NCBI GenBank assembly: GCA_035461175.1
Contig: DATHVR010000033.1
Location: 1-14,344 of the forward strand
Length of the DNA: 14,344 nucleotides
Direction of reading: 5' to 3'
Origin: DATHVR01 sp035461175
GTDB lineage: Bacteria; Actinomycetota; Acidimicrobiia; Spongiisociales; ZC4RG35
The stretch's first letter is position 1. Each line of letters begins with the position of its first letter. A program made the translations under genes and the position numbers. Shown piece after piece: positions 1 to 6,360 of this stretch. The notes beneath the pieces are model-generated. The model ran no database searches. It saw only the letters and a program-made list of their open reading frames with translations, and had not been told where the DNA came from.

Positions 1-37
1 AGAGTGTATCGAACCTGCCCCGGCGGCTCGGGACGGC

Positions 38-814
38 TCAGCCGCTTCCGGGAGGGGCGTTGCGCTCCCACGCCACCCGCAGGCCGCGCAGGGTCAACTC
101 CGAATCCAGCCGGATAGGTCGCGAGCACTGCTCGACCACCACCCCGGCCAGTCCCCCGGTGGCGACCAGAGGCACCTCGTCGGAGAGTCCGGCCTCGGCC
201 AGGACGCGTTCGATCAGCCCTTCGACCAGTCCGGCGTAGCCGAAGACGAGTCCCGACTGGATCGCTTCGACCGTGCTCCGGCCGGCGGCATGCGCCGGCG
301 CCACGATGTCGACCCGGCGCAGGGCGGCGGTGGCGCGCACCAGGGCGTCGGCGGCGACCTGGATCCCGGGGGCTATGGCCCCGCCCCGGTACTCGCCTTC
401 GGATCCGACCAGGTCGACCGTGGTGGCGGTACCGAAGTCGATCGTGACCACCGGGGCGCCGTAGCGGGCGACGGCACCGAGGGCGTTGACTATCCGGTCG
501 GCGCCCACCTCTCGCGGGTTGTCGACCCGCAGCGGCATCCCAGTGCGGGTCCCGGGGCCGATCACGACCGGCGTGGTACCGGTGAGGGCGGCCACCGCCT
601 CCCGCATCGCCACCGTGCCCGAAGGGACCACCGATGAGATGGCGGCCCCGTCGAATCCGTCCAGGCTCGGCCCCAGCAGCGAATCGAGCAGCAGGCGATA
701 CTCGTCCGCCGTCCGTCCCGCCTGGGTGGAGAGCCGCCAGGTCTCGAAGCGGCGATCCACGTCGCGTCCGATCACGGTCTGGGTGTTGCCGACGTCGATG
801 AGGAGGAGCTTCAC
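38..814 (-). CDS. coaX: Type III pantothenate kinase
   Basis: Phosphorylates pantothenate to 4'-phosphopantothenate with ATP, the first step of CoA synthesis, in the cytosol. The 258-aa product has the usual family length. Visible motifs are the N-terminal phosphate-binding DVGNTQ (residues 7-12), PREVGADRI (100-108) and the second ASKHA phosphate motif DFGTATT (126-132), followed by GGAIAPG (144-150). The start is GTG at 814: translation then opens with the canonical hydrophobic strand before DVGNT, and the GTG overlaps the panC stop as GTGA, so translational coupling is likely. The reading frame stays open far upstream inside panC, but that extension has no family resemblance and is an out-of-frame artefact. 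It is the last gene of the DUF2520-panC-coaX operon. Type III kinases are not feedback-inhibited by CoA and need a monovalent cation (family knowledge). Confidence 0.97.
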   Translation of the reverse strand: MKLLLIDVGNTQTVIGRDVDRRFETWRLSTQAGRTADEYRLLLDSLLGPSLDGFDGAAISSVVPSGTVAMREAVAALTGTTPVVIGPGTRTGMPLRVDNPREVGADRIVNALGAVARYGAPVVTIDFGTATTVDLVGSEGEYRGGAIAPGIQVAADALVRATAALRRVDIVAPAHAAGRSTVEAIQSGLVFGYAGLVEGLIERVLAEAGLSDEVPLVATGGLAGVVVEQCSRPIRLDSELTLRGLRVAWERNAPPGSG

Positions 815-1689
815 AGCCGGGTAAGCGCGGAGAGCGCGGAAAGACGGACGCCCCGGTCCGGGACGAACATCTCCCCCACGAGGTCGAGGGGCAGATTGTC
901 GATCAACCGGACCTGGCCCAGATGGCCGGCCACGGCCAGGAATGCGGGGCGATCCAGCCGGTCGATCACCCGGGCTCGATCCTGGTCGGCGAGTGCCACG
1001 TAGTCGACGGCGTCGAGGTCGAGGTGTTCCTCGACGAGGGCGACCAGCCTGGCACCGTCGCGGATCCCCTGGTCCACGGCGTCGGCCGCCGCCTCCAGTC
1101 CCCGACTGATGGAGAGGGCCCGCGGTCGGTCCCCGATGAAGACGTTGCGGCTGGAGAGGGCGAGGCCGTCGGGCTCGCGCACGATCGGGCACCCCTCCAC
1201 CGCCAGCGGGAACGAGAGGTCCAGCGCCATGCGTCTCACCATGGCCAGTTGTTGGTGATCCTTGCGGCCGAAGTAGGCGCGGGAGGGCTGAAGGGAGGCG
1301 AACAGCTTGGCGACCACGGTGGCGACGCCGACGAAATGGCCGGGCCGGTGCTTGCCCTCCAGCTGTTCGGTCACCCCGGCCGTCGCCACCGTGGTCAACG
1401 GCTCGACCGGATACATGACCTCGAGCGGCGGCACGTAGAGCACGTCGACCCCGGCCTCTTCGGCCAATGCGGCATCGCGGTCGAGGTCCCGGGGATAGCG
1501 CTCGAGGTCGGCGGGGTCGTCGAACTGGAGCGGATTGACGAAGACCGACATCACGATCCGGTCGCACGACGCCCGGGCGGCCTCCACCAGTGACAGGTGC
1601 CCCTCGTGCAGGAAACCCATGGTCGGAACCAGCCCGGTCAGCGAGGTGTTGCCTGCCCGGACCGCCTCCGGGGTCTCGACGATCCTCAC
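811..1689 (-). CDS. panC: Pantothenate synthetase (pantoate-beta-alanine ligase)
   Basis: Joins pantoate and beta-alanine through a pantoyl-adenylate, using ATP. The 292-aa product has the family's normal length. Key motifs in order: PTMGFLHEGH (22-31) containing the nucleotidyltransferase HxGH signature, FVNPLQF (50-56), RYPR (64-67), GRKDHQQL (141-148) and the KMSKS-equivalent region REPDGLALSSRN (171-182). The start is GTG at 1689, giving the conserved short lead-in before PTMG and a GTGA overlap with the stop of the upstream DUF2520 gene. The 3' end overlaps coaX the same way, so three genes form one translationally coupled unit. panD, which sits directly after panC in mycobacteria, is missing from this position. 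Confidence 0.97.
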   Translation of the reverse strand: MRIVETPEAVRAGNTSLTGLVPTMGFLHEGHLSLVEAARASCDRIVMSVFVNPLQFDDPADLERYPRDLDRDAALAEEAGVDVLYVPPLEVMYPVEPLTTVATAGVTEQLEGKHRPGHFVGVATVVAKLFASLQPSRAYFGRKDHQQLAMVRRMALDLSFPLAVEGCPIVREPDGLALSSRNVFIGDRPRALSISRGLEAAADAVDQGIRDGARLVALVEEHLDLDAVDYVALADQDRARVIDRLDRPAFLAVAGHLGQVRLIDNLPLDLVGEMFVPDRGVRLSALSALTRL

Positions 1690-2459
1690 AGCTCGACCCC
1701 GGCCCGGATGGCGGTGGCCCGGGCGAGGAGACGGAACTGCTCCCCCAGATCGGGGGAGACCTCATTGGCCGCCGCCTGCTGACCTGCCACCGTGGCCAGG
1801 TCGCCGCGGGCGATGGGACCGGTGAGGGCTGCCTCCGCCCCCACCGCGAACACATTCTCGACCACCCGCCGGGTCAGCGGCTCCACCACCTCGGCGTCGA
1901 CTCCGGCGGCCGCCAGCAGGTCGGACGCCACCGCCAGCGCCTCGACCACATAGTTGGCGGCGGCGGCTGCGGCGGCGTGATAGGCCGGTTTGGCCGGGTC
2001 GGCGAGGATGAACGAGCGCATCCCCAGGCTGCGGGCGAACTCGGCGAGCAGGTCTTCGAGTGCGGCATCGGAAGTTGTCAGCGCTGCCCATGAGCCGGCC
2101 AGGGCAGCCGCCCCTCGCTCGGGGTCGGGCAGGGTCTGGAGGGGATGGAACGATCCCACCGCTGCCCCCAGCCCGGCGAGGGGATCGAGGGCGTCGACGG
2201 GCACGAAGCCCGAGAGATGGATGGCAGGGGTAGTCCCCGGCCAGATGGGGGCGAGGCGACGGGCCACCTCGGGAATGGCACCGTCGCTCACTGCCAGCAC
2301 GACCAGGTCGCAGGCAGGGAGCGGGACGTCCCAGTCCAGCACCGGCTCGAGGTCGGGACGCCGCCGGGACAGGACCCCGCCCAGGGTGTGGCCGGCTTCG
2401 ACCGCGGCCCGGGCCAGCGATCCGCCGGCCCGGCCCATCCCGACGATGATCAGAACCAT
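1686..2459 (-). CDS. Rossmann-fold DUF2520 protein of the pantothenate operon
   Basis: A 257-aa protein with an N-terminal nucleotide-binding Rossmann fold (GMGRAGGSLA at 7-16, after a hydrophobic strand) and a C-terminal helical DUF2520 domain. Diagnostic family stretches are HLSG (81-84), SFHPLQT (103-109), the Ala-rich helix after KPAYH (157-161) and ALTGPIARGD (211-220). Family members resemble ketopantoate/pyrroline-5-carboxylate reductases in layout and lie beside panC in many actinobacteria. An NAD(P)-dependent role around pantoate is therefore plausible but not shown. The ATG at 2459 is chosen because the Rossmann strand starts there. An upstream in-frame extension to 2549 would be translated from heptad-repeat DNA and has no family match. 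There is no Shine-Dalgarno, but TACCCT ends 8 bases before the ATG, so the mRNA may be leaderless. First gene of the operon. Confidence 0.9.
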   Translation of the reverse strand: MVLIIVGMGRAGGSLARAAVEAGHTLGGVLSRRRPDLEPVLDWDVPLPACDLVVLAVSDGAIPEVARRLAPIWPGTTPAIHLSGFVPVDALDPLAGLGAAVGSFHPLQTLPDPERGAAALAGSWAALTTSDAALEDLLAEFARSLGMRSFILADPAKPAYHAAAAAAANYVVEALAVASDLLAAAGVDAEVVEPLTRRVVENVFAVGAEAALTGPIARGDLATVAGQQAAANEVSPDLGEQFRLLARATAIRAGVEL

Positions 2460-2467
2460 GCGCGTGG

Positions 2468-2473
2468 AGGGTA
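2468..2473 (-). promoter_or_regulatory. Candidate -10 element giving a leaderless DUF2520-panC-coaX mRNA
   Basis: On the minus strand GG-TACCCT ends exactly 8 bases before the ATG at 2459, and no purine-rich ribosome binding site intervenes. TANNNT is the actinobacterial -10 consensus, and a start point 6-9 bases downstream would fall on the start codon. folE shows the same arrangement. Inference from sequence only. Confidence 0.4.
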
Positions 2474-2475
2474 CC

Positions 2476-2506
2476 CCCGCCGGGATGGCGGGACCCCGTC
2501 GGGGGT
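2476..2506. repeat. Tandem pair of GC-rich hairpins
   Basis: Two adjacent inverted repeats: CCCGCC (2476-2481) with GGCGGG (2487-2492), then ACCCC (2493-2497) with GGGGT (2502-2506). They lie just upstream of the candidate DUF2520 promoter and next to a heptad tract. This is the same neighbourhood layout as the hairpin repeats near 6360 and 9700, but with different sequence. No T-run follows on either strand, so a terminator call is not supported. Confidence 0.45.
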
Positions 2507-2510
2507 AACG

Positions 2511-2556
2511 GGTGGTGAGTGCTGGGTGGTGAGTCGACCCACCACCCACTACTCAG
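2511..2556. repeat. 7-bp tandem/inverted repeat tract (TGGTGAG type)
   Basis: TGGTGAG-TGCTGGG-TGGTGAG run in register on the plus strand. After the palindrome GTCGAC (2533-2538), similar heptads appear on the other strand (CCACCACCCACTACTCAGG on plus). It fills the gap between the 109-aa gene and DUF2520. The same heptad recurs near 6311 and 9741. Confidence 0.7.
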
Positions 2557-2581
2557 GACCGCCCGGCGGAGGACGGTGGAG

Positions 2582-2911
2582 CTACGGCTCCAGCTGGTGC
2601 GAGGTGATGACCGGCCAGTTCGAGTCGATTTCGGCCTTCATGTCGCGATAGGAGTCGCGCCGTTTCCAGAACTTGGTCTTCCAGACCTTGAAGCGAGTGC
2701 TGCCGGTGCGGGCGGGGGGCTCGTAGACATCGTCGAGGCGGTGACGCTTGACGTCGGGGAGGGTGATCTCGTCGGGATCGTCGACCATGGCCAGGATCTG
2801 GTTGGCGGCGTGGCGAACTCGCCGGTGATGCCGTTTGCGGTCGTCGCGTGCCGGACGGGTGTCGTCGTATCCGGGGATGTCCTTGCGATGTTCTCGAGCC
2901 CGTTTTGCCAT
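2582..2911 (-). CDS. Hypothetical basic 109-aa protein
   Basis: Not recognised. The product is cytosolic-looking (no signal peptide or membrane segment) and unusually charged. The first 35 residues are rich in Lys, Arg, His and Asp, a short hydrophobic stretch follows (ANQILAMV, 36-43), then an acidic patch (DDPDE, 44-48), and the C-terminal half contains an aromatic/basic motif KVWKTKFWKRRDSYRD (75-90). The start is ATG at 2911, preceded by AGGAGGAGAGAAC, one of the best ribosome binding sites in the window; this supports a real gene. It sits alone between the folate and pantothenate operons, where mycobacteria have membrane proteins including a DUF3180 member, and it does not resemble those. 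The composition would fit a nucleic-acid- or ribosome-associated protein, but that is only a guess. Confidence 0.75.
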   Translation of the reverse strand: MAKRAREHRKDIPGYDDTRPARDDRKRHHRRVRHAANQILAMVDDPDEITLPDVKRHRLDDVYEPPARTGSTRFKVWKTKFWKRRDSYRDMKAEIDSNWPVITSHQLEP

Positions 2912-2933
2912 GTTCTCTCCTCCTGGGTGGTCG

Positions 2934-2953
2934 GGGGCTGTGTTCACAGTCCC
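2934..2953. promoter_or_regulatory. Inverted repeat upstream of the 109-aa gene (possible operator)
   Basis: GGGgCTGTGTTCACAGtCCC reads as a 20-bp dyad with one mismatched pair. It lies 23 bases upstream of the ATG at 2911, just beyond the ribosome binding site. The two-base centre disfavours an RNA hairpin and fits a dimeric repressor site. Alternatively it is chance. Confidence 0.35.
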
Positions 2954-3001
2954 GTCTGCGGAGGAGCGCGGGCCGCCATCCCGCCTCAAGCTAGCACGGC
3001 G

Positions 3002-3985
3002 TCATCCGCTGTGGCGGCCGAAAGGAAAGAGGCGGCCGCGCACCCGGCGCCGGTATGCGCCGTAGCCGGAGACGGCGGCCAGGAGCCGCGACTCTTCGTA
3101 GCCTGCCTTGATCCAGAAGAAGCCCGTCGTCACCGCCGCCACACCGAGGGCAGGCAATGACCGCGTGATCAACACCAGCCCAGCCATCCCCAGGATCAGC
3201 CCGAAATAGATCGGATGCCGGACCCATCGGTAGGGCCCGACTTCGACCAGGGTGGTGCCCCGGCGGGGCTCCGGCAGGGCCGTGAGGGCGCTTCCCAGTC
3301 GCCACGAAGCCCATAGGCCCACTCCGCCTCCCGCCGCCGCCAATCCGACTCCGATCGCCTCGATCCAGCCCCACGACGGAGGCAGGCGGCCGGCGACAGC
3401 CGCGATCAGGAAGGCGCCGAGCAGGGCGAACTGGATCCCGACCAGCGCCCAGGCCTTCCCCCGGCGGAGCTCGACCCAATCTCGGGCGAGAAGGCTCACC
3501 TCCTGATCGGCGGTGTCGGCCAGGTTGTCGGCGGCGGATCGGCCATTGGCGAGGAGCGCCTCCGGCCACAGCTCGACCAGCGGCTCCAGGACGAACCGGC
3601 GCTCGTGGGCCCGAGGATGAGGGAGCGTCAGCTCGCCGTGACGCTCCAAGAAGTGGGCGTCGTCGGCTCCATGCTCGAGGGCGGCCATGGCGATCAGATC
3701 GAGATCGAGGCGGCGCGGGCCCCAGCGCTCCTCACGTCGCCGCCCCTCCTCCGCCTCGATCTGGTGCAGGCGGGCGAGCACCGCTTCCGGATCCAGTTCG
3801 GTCTCCATGGTCACCATCGCGTTGAGGTAGTCGCCCTGGTCGGGCCCACCCACCGGGGCGGTCTCGTACAACCCGGAGACGGCGGCGACGCGTCCGATCC
3901 GCCCCAGGTGGAACACGGCCCGACGGAGGATGTGGATGCGGTCACCCAGATTTGAGCCGAGGGCGATTGCCGCCCGGGAACTCAT
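3002..3985 (-). CDS. folK: FolK (HPPK) fused to an ICMT-like membrane methyltransferase
   Basis: A 327-aa fusion. Residues 1 to about 160 are 6-hydroxymethyl-7,8-dihydropterin pyrophosphokinase, which transfers pyrophosphate from ATP: ALGSNLGD (8-15), GPDQGDYLNAMV (47-58), ERWGPRRLDLDLI (86-98) and LPHPRAHERRFVLEPLVEL (121-139). The usual family length is about 160. The frame continues without a stop into a membrane module with hydrophobic segments near 178-200, 206-228 and 262-291. This carries GPYRWVRHPIYFG (250-262) and EESRLL...GYGAYRRRV...LFP (297-321), the signatures of the isoprenylcysteine carboxyl methyltransferase/phospholipid methyltransferase superfamily, which use SAM. The start ATG at 3985 overlaps the folB stop as ATGA. 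The kinase half is certain. The methyltransferase substrate is unknown and the fusion is unusual. An internal start for the second half cannot be excluded. Confidence 0.9.
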   Translation of the reverse strand: MSSRAAIALGSNLGDRIHILRRAVFHLGRIGRVAAVSGLYETAPVGGPDQGDYLNAMVTMETELDPEAVLARLHQIEAEEGRRREERWGPRRLDLDLIAMAALEHGADDAHFLERHGELTLPHPRAHERRFVLEPLVELWPEALLANGRSAADNLADTADQEVSLLARDWVELRRGKAWALVGIQFALLGAFLIAAVAGRLPPSWGWIEAIGVGLAAAGGGVGLWASWRLGSALTALPEPRRGTTLVEVGPYRWVRHPIYFGLILGMAGLVLITRSLPALGVAAVTTGFFWIKAGYEESRLLAAVSGYGAYRRRVRGRLFPFGRHSG

Positions 3986-4341
3986 CGGCGGCGGTGGAGG
4001 GTGACGCTCACGTCCCGGAACGGTACGGGAATGGGAGCCTGCGGCTTGTGCACGGCGACGGTGACCGCGGCCACCCGCCCATCCTCGAGCACCAGCTCGG
4101 CGACACGGGAGGCGAGGCGCTCGATCAGATTCCACCGCTCCGTCTCTACCAATGCATGGACCCGCCGGGCGAGGTCGCCGTAGTCGACTGTCTCCGCCAG
4201 GTCGTCGGACGCGGCGGCCGGTGCCAGGTCGACTTCGAGCTCGAGGTCGACCGAGAACAGTTGACCCTCCTCCTGCTCGCGAGCCAGGACCCCGTGGTAG
4301 CCGTAGGCCTCGATCCCCTCGAGACGAATCCGGTCGGACAC
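3982..4341 (-). CDS. folB: Dihydroneopterin aldolase
   Basis: Cleaves 7,8-dihydroneopterin to 6-hydroxymethyl-7,8-dihydropterin and glycolaldehyde in the folate pathway, directly supplying FolK. The 119-aa product has the normal family length. Motifs: EAYGYHGVLAREQEEGQ (11-27, with the pterin-contacting Glu22), VDYGDLA (52-58, with conserved Tyr54), NLIERLASRVAELV (71-84) and VHKPQAPIP (97-105, with catalytic Lys99). The start is GTG at 4341, one base after the stop of the upstream phosphatase-like gene. The end overlaps folK by four bases. This packing marks it as an internal operon gene relying on translational coupling. Confidence 0.96.
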   Translation of the reverse strand: MSDRIRLEGIEAYGYHGVLAREQEEGQLFSVDLELEVDLAPAAASDDLAETVDYGDLARRVHALVETERWNLIERLASRVAELVLEDGRVAAVTVAVHKPQAPIPVPFRDVSVTLHRRR

Positions 4342-4342
4342 C

Positions 4343-4840
4343 TCAGGCCGAGGGGATCATCGACCGGCCCACCGGCCCGAGTGGCCGCCCCAGGATCTCC
4401 TGGATCACCGCCACGGCCAGGACGGCGCTGTCGAGCAGTCCGGAGTGGACGAGGTACCCGCCCAGGAGTCCGGCGAGGGCGTCGTCGATCGTCTCCCGGT
4501 GGAGCAACACCCTGGCCCCGGGGGCGGCGAGGGCGGTGTCGAGCGCCGCATAGATCTCGGGACAATTCTCTCGGCCGATCTGACCCTGGATCGGGACGGC
4601 GTAGGCGGCGAGACCGGCCTCCTGATAGGCGGCCACGTTCTGATTGCCGGGCAGCAGCGATACCACCGCCGAGATCCCCGCCTCCTCACACAGCCACGTG
4701 ATCTCCTCTTCACGGCGCACACGTCGGTGCTGGAACCCGATTCCCCCGATGCGCTCCGACACCGCCAGGCGGTCGGCGATGACCCATGTGAATCCTCGCG
4801 GCTTGAGCCCGGTCATTATTCGTGCCATCGCCCCGAACAC
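4343..4840 (-). CDS. DSP/PTP-fold protein without catalytic Cys, between folP and folB
   Basis: About 165 aa. The layout resembles a dual-specificity protein phosphatase: TWVIADRLAVSE near the start, an AGISAVVSLL strand (54-63), then Y..AGLAAYAVPIQ (72-85), ENCPEIYAALDTAL (91-104) and a strand leading to VLLH (111-114), where the P-loop should begin. In true phosphatases His is followed by Cys-x5-Arg. Here the sequence is H114-RETIDD-A121, so both catalytic Cys and Arg are absent. It is probably a pseudophosphatase with a binding role, perhaps phosphate- or protein-recognising. The fold assignment is from pattern only. The start is uncertain: GTG at 4840, 11 bases after the folP stop, or ATG at 4828 or 4816; none has a clear ribosome binding site. 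It lies inside the folate operon, one base before folB. Confidence 0.7.
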   Translation of the reverse strand: MFGAMARIMTGLKPRGFTWVIADRLAVSERIGGIGFQHRRVRREEEITWLCEEAGISAVVSLLPGNQNVAAYQEAGLAAYAVPIQGQIGRENCPEIYAALDTALAAPGARVLLHRETIDDALAGLLGGYLVHSGLLDSAVLAVAVIQEILGRPLGPVGRSMIPSA

Positions 4841-4851
4841 TACTCAGGCAG

Positions 4852-5703
4852 TCAAATCCGGGTCCGGGCGACCGCCCAGGCGACGTCGGCCGCCTGACGG
4901 GAGGAGGCGACGTCGTGGACCCGGATCACGGCGGCGCCCCTGGCCACCGCCAGGGCGGTCACGGCGGTGGTGGCGGTGTCGCGGCGGGATGGGTCGTCCT
5001 CGCCCGTGATCAGGCCCAGAAATCCCTTGCGGGAGGCCCCCACCATCACCGGCCAGCCGGTGGAGACGAGGTCGCCCAGGGAGCGGATCAGCTCGAGGTT
5101 GTGGTGGAGGGTCTTGCCGAATCCGATTCCCGGATCGATGACGATCGAGGTGGGGGCGACCCCGGCCGCCGTGGCCGACCCGGCCTGCTCCTCGAGGAAG
5201 GCCCTGACCTCACCGACGACATCGTCATAGCGAGGATCGTCCTGCATCGTCCGCGGCGTGCCCTGCATGTGCATCAACACCACTCCGGCCCCGGCCCCGG
5301 CCACCGTGGGTAGCATTTCGGGGTCGGCACCGGCGGTGACGTCGTTGACCAGCTCGGCCCCTGCCTCCAGCGCTCGCTCCGCCACCTCGGCCTTGGCCGT
5401 GTCTACCGAGATCACCGCCCCCTCGGCGGCCAGCGTTTTGACAACGGGAAGAATCCGCTCCAGCTCCACGGCGGCCGCTACCGGCTGTGAGCCGGGACGT
5501 GTCGACTCGCCGCCGACGTCGATCAGGTCGGCGCCGGCGGCGAGCAGTTCCCGGCCATGGGCGATAGCCCTGTCGGCTGAGGCGAAATGGCCGCCGTCGG
5601 AGAAGGAGTCGGGGGTGACGTTGACGATGCCCATCAGCAGCGGCCGGGTCAACGGAAGGCGGCGCCGGCGCAGCTGCCAGTGGCGAGGCGCTCCCTCAGG
5701 CAC
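4852..5703 (-). CDS. folP: Dihydropteroate synthase
   Basis: Condenses 6-hydroxymethyl-dihydropterin pyrophosphate with p-aminobenzoate to form dihydropteroate; it is the sulfonamide target. The 283-aa TIM barrel has the full set of motifs: MGIVNVTPDSFSDGG (24-38), GADLIDVGGESTRPGS (57-72, the mobile loop near the pABA site), SVDT (99-102), NDVTAG (120-125), MHMQGTPRTMQ (144-154), DPGIGFGKT...HNLELI (190-206), GASRKGFLG (222-230, with the conserved Ser-Arg-Lys) and RVHDV (261-265). All sulfonamide-contact loops look wild type. The start is GTG at 5703, which overlaps the folE stop by eight bases. The extra N-terminal 20 basic residues are short and normal for actinobacterial FolP1. Confidence 0.97.
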   Translation of the reverse strand: MPEGAPRHWQLRRRRLPLTRPLLMGIVNVTPDSFSDGGHFASADRAIAHGRELLAAGADLIDVGGESTRPGSQPVAAAVELERILPVVKTLAAEGAVISVDTAKAEVAERALEAGAELVNDVTAGADPEMLPTVAGAGAGVVLMHMQGTPRTMQDDPRYDDVVGEVRAFLEEQAGSATAAGVAPTSIVIDPGIGFGKTLHHNLELIRSLGDLVSTGWPVMVGASRKGFLGLITGEDDPSRRDTATTAVTALAVARGAAVIRVHDVASSRQAADVAWAVARTRI

Positions 5704-6262
5704 GGGTCCCGAACAGGAGCGACATCGCCTCCGCCCGGGTGGCGGGATCCTTGGCCATCGTTCCCCGCACCGCCGAGGTGACGGTGGCCGCTCCTGGCTT
5801 CTTGACCCCCCGCATCGACATGCACAGGTGCTCGGCCTCGATCACGACCAGCACTCCCAGCGGGTCGAGTCGCTCGACCAGGGCGTTTGCCACCTGGGCG
5901 GTGAGGCGTTCCTGCATCTGGGGGCGGTGGGCGAAGCCCTCCACCACCCGGGCCAGCTTGGAGAGTCCGGTCACCCGTCCCCGGGGCAGGTAGGCGACGT
6001 GAGCCTTGCCGTGGAACGGCACCAGATGATGCTCGCACAGCGAGAAGAAGGGAACGTCCTTCACCATCACGATCTCCTGATAGTGCTCCTCTCCGAAGAA
6101 GGCGTCCACCTCGTCGGCGGGATCGACCCCGACCCCGTCGAAGACCTCGGCGTAATAACGGGCTACCCGGGCCGGGGTCTCGGCCAACCCCTCCCGGTCG
6201 GGATCCTCGCCCACCGCCAGCAGGATCTCGCGCACCGCCTTCTCGATACGGGGAATGTCCAT
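5696..6262 (-). CDS. folE: GTP cyclohydrolase I
   Basis: Converts GTP to 7,8-dihydroneopterin triphosphate, the entry step of folate synthesis; a toroidal Zn enzyme. The 188-aa product contains SLCEHHLVPF (74-83) and HLCMSMRGV (145-153). The predicted Zn ligands Cys76, His79 and Cys147 keep the exact spacing of the E. coli enzyme (Cys110, His113, Cys181), so this is a Zn-dependent type IA enzyme. The ATG at 6262 is preferred over an in-frame GTG at 6301 because the family sequence begins at MDIPRIEKAV and the GTG lies next to repeat DNA. No ribosome binding site precedes the ATG, but TACGCT ends eight bases upstream, suggesting a leaderless mRNA. It heads the folE-folP-DSP-folB-folK operon. 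Confidence 0.96.
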   Translation of the reverse strand: MDIPRIEKAVREILLAVGEDPDREGLAETPARVARYYAEVFDGVGVDPADEVDAFFGEEHYQEIVMVKDVPFFSLCEHHLVPFHGKAHVAYLPRGRVTGLSKLARVVEGFAHRPQMQERLTAQVANALVERLDPLGVLVVIEAEHLCMSMRGVKKPGAATVTSAVRGTMAKDPATRAEAMSLLFGTRA

Positions 6263-6270
6263 GGGCGGAG

Positions 6271-6276
6271 AGCGTA
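6271..6276 (-). promoter_or_regulatory. Candidate -10 element giving a leaderless folE operon mRNA
   Basis: On the minus strand GG-TACGCT ends exactly 8 bases before the folE ATG. There is no Shine-Dalgarno and no clear -35. The arrangement GGTACnCT-N8-ATG is the same as upstream of the DUF2520 gene. Inference from sequence only. Confidence 0.4.
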
Positions 6277-6303
6277 CCGGTCGATGGGCGGCCTTCGGCA
6301 CGT

Positions 6304-6359
6304 GGCGAGCGGTGAGTGGTGAGTGGTGGGTAGTGAGTGGTGCGTCGGAGGTCGGAGGT
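6304..6359 (+). repeat. Tract of eight in-register 7-bp repeats
   Basis: Read in steps of seven from 6304: GGCGAGC, GGTGAGT, GGTGAGT, GGTGGGT, AGTGAGT, GGTGCGT, CGGAGGT, CGGAGGT. All fit a purine-rich pattern with G at positions 2, 4 or 5, and T (or C) at the end. This is a degenerate short tandem repeat of the STRR kind known from cyanobacteria and other phyla. It directly abuts hairpin repeat copy A. Confidence 0.85.
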
Positions 6360-6360
6360 C

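Noticed and set aside
1..37. Possible RNA gene or terminator after coaX (GGTTCGA on the minus strand)
   Set aside because: The stretch is cut by the window edge. GGTTCGA is not followed by a matching T-stem and no hairpin with a T-run is visible.
38..1855. Open frame of 605 codons on the minus strand covering coaX and most of panC
   Set aside because: Only the last 258 codons resemble a protein family. The upstream part is Arg/Pro/Gly-rich and is an out-of-frame reading of panC and the end of DUF2520. The GTG at 814 is the proper coaX start.
2460..2549. N-terminal extension of the DUF2520 protein by 30 residues
   Set aside because: It would be encoded by heptad repeats and GC hairpins and adds nothing before the Rossmann strand.
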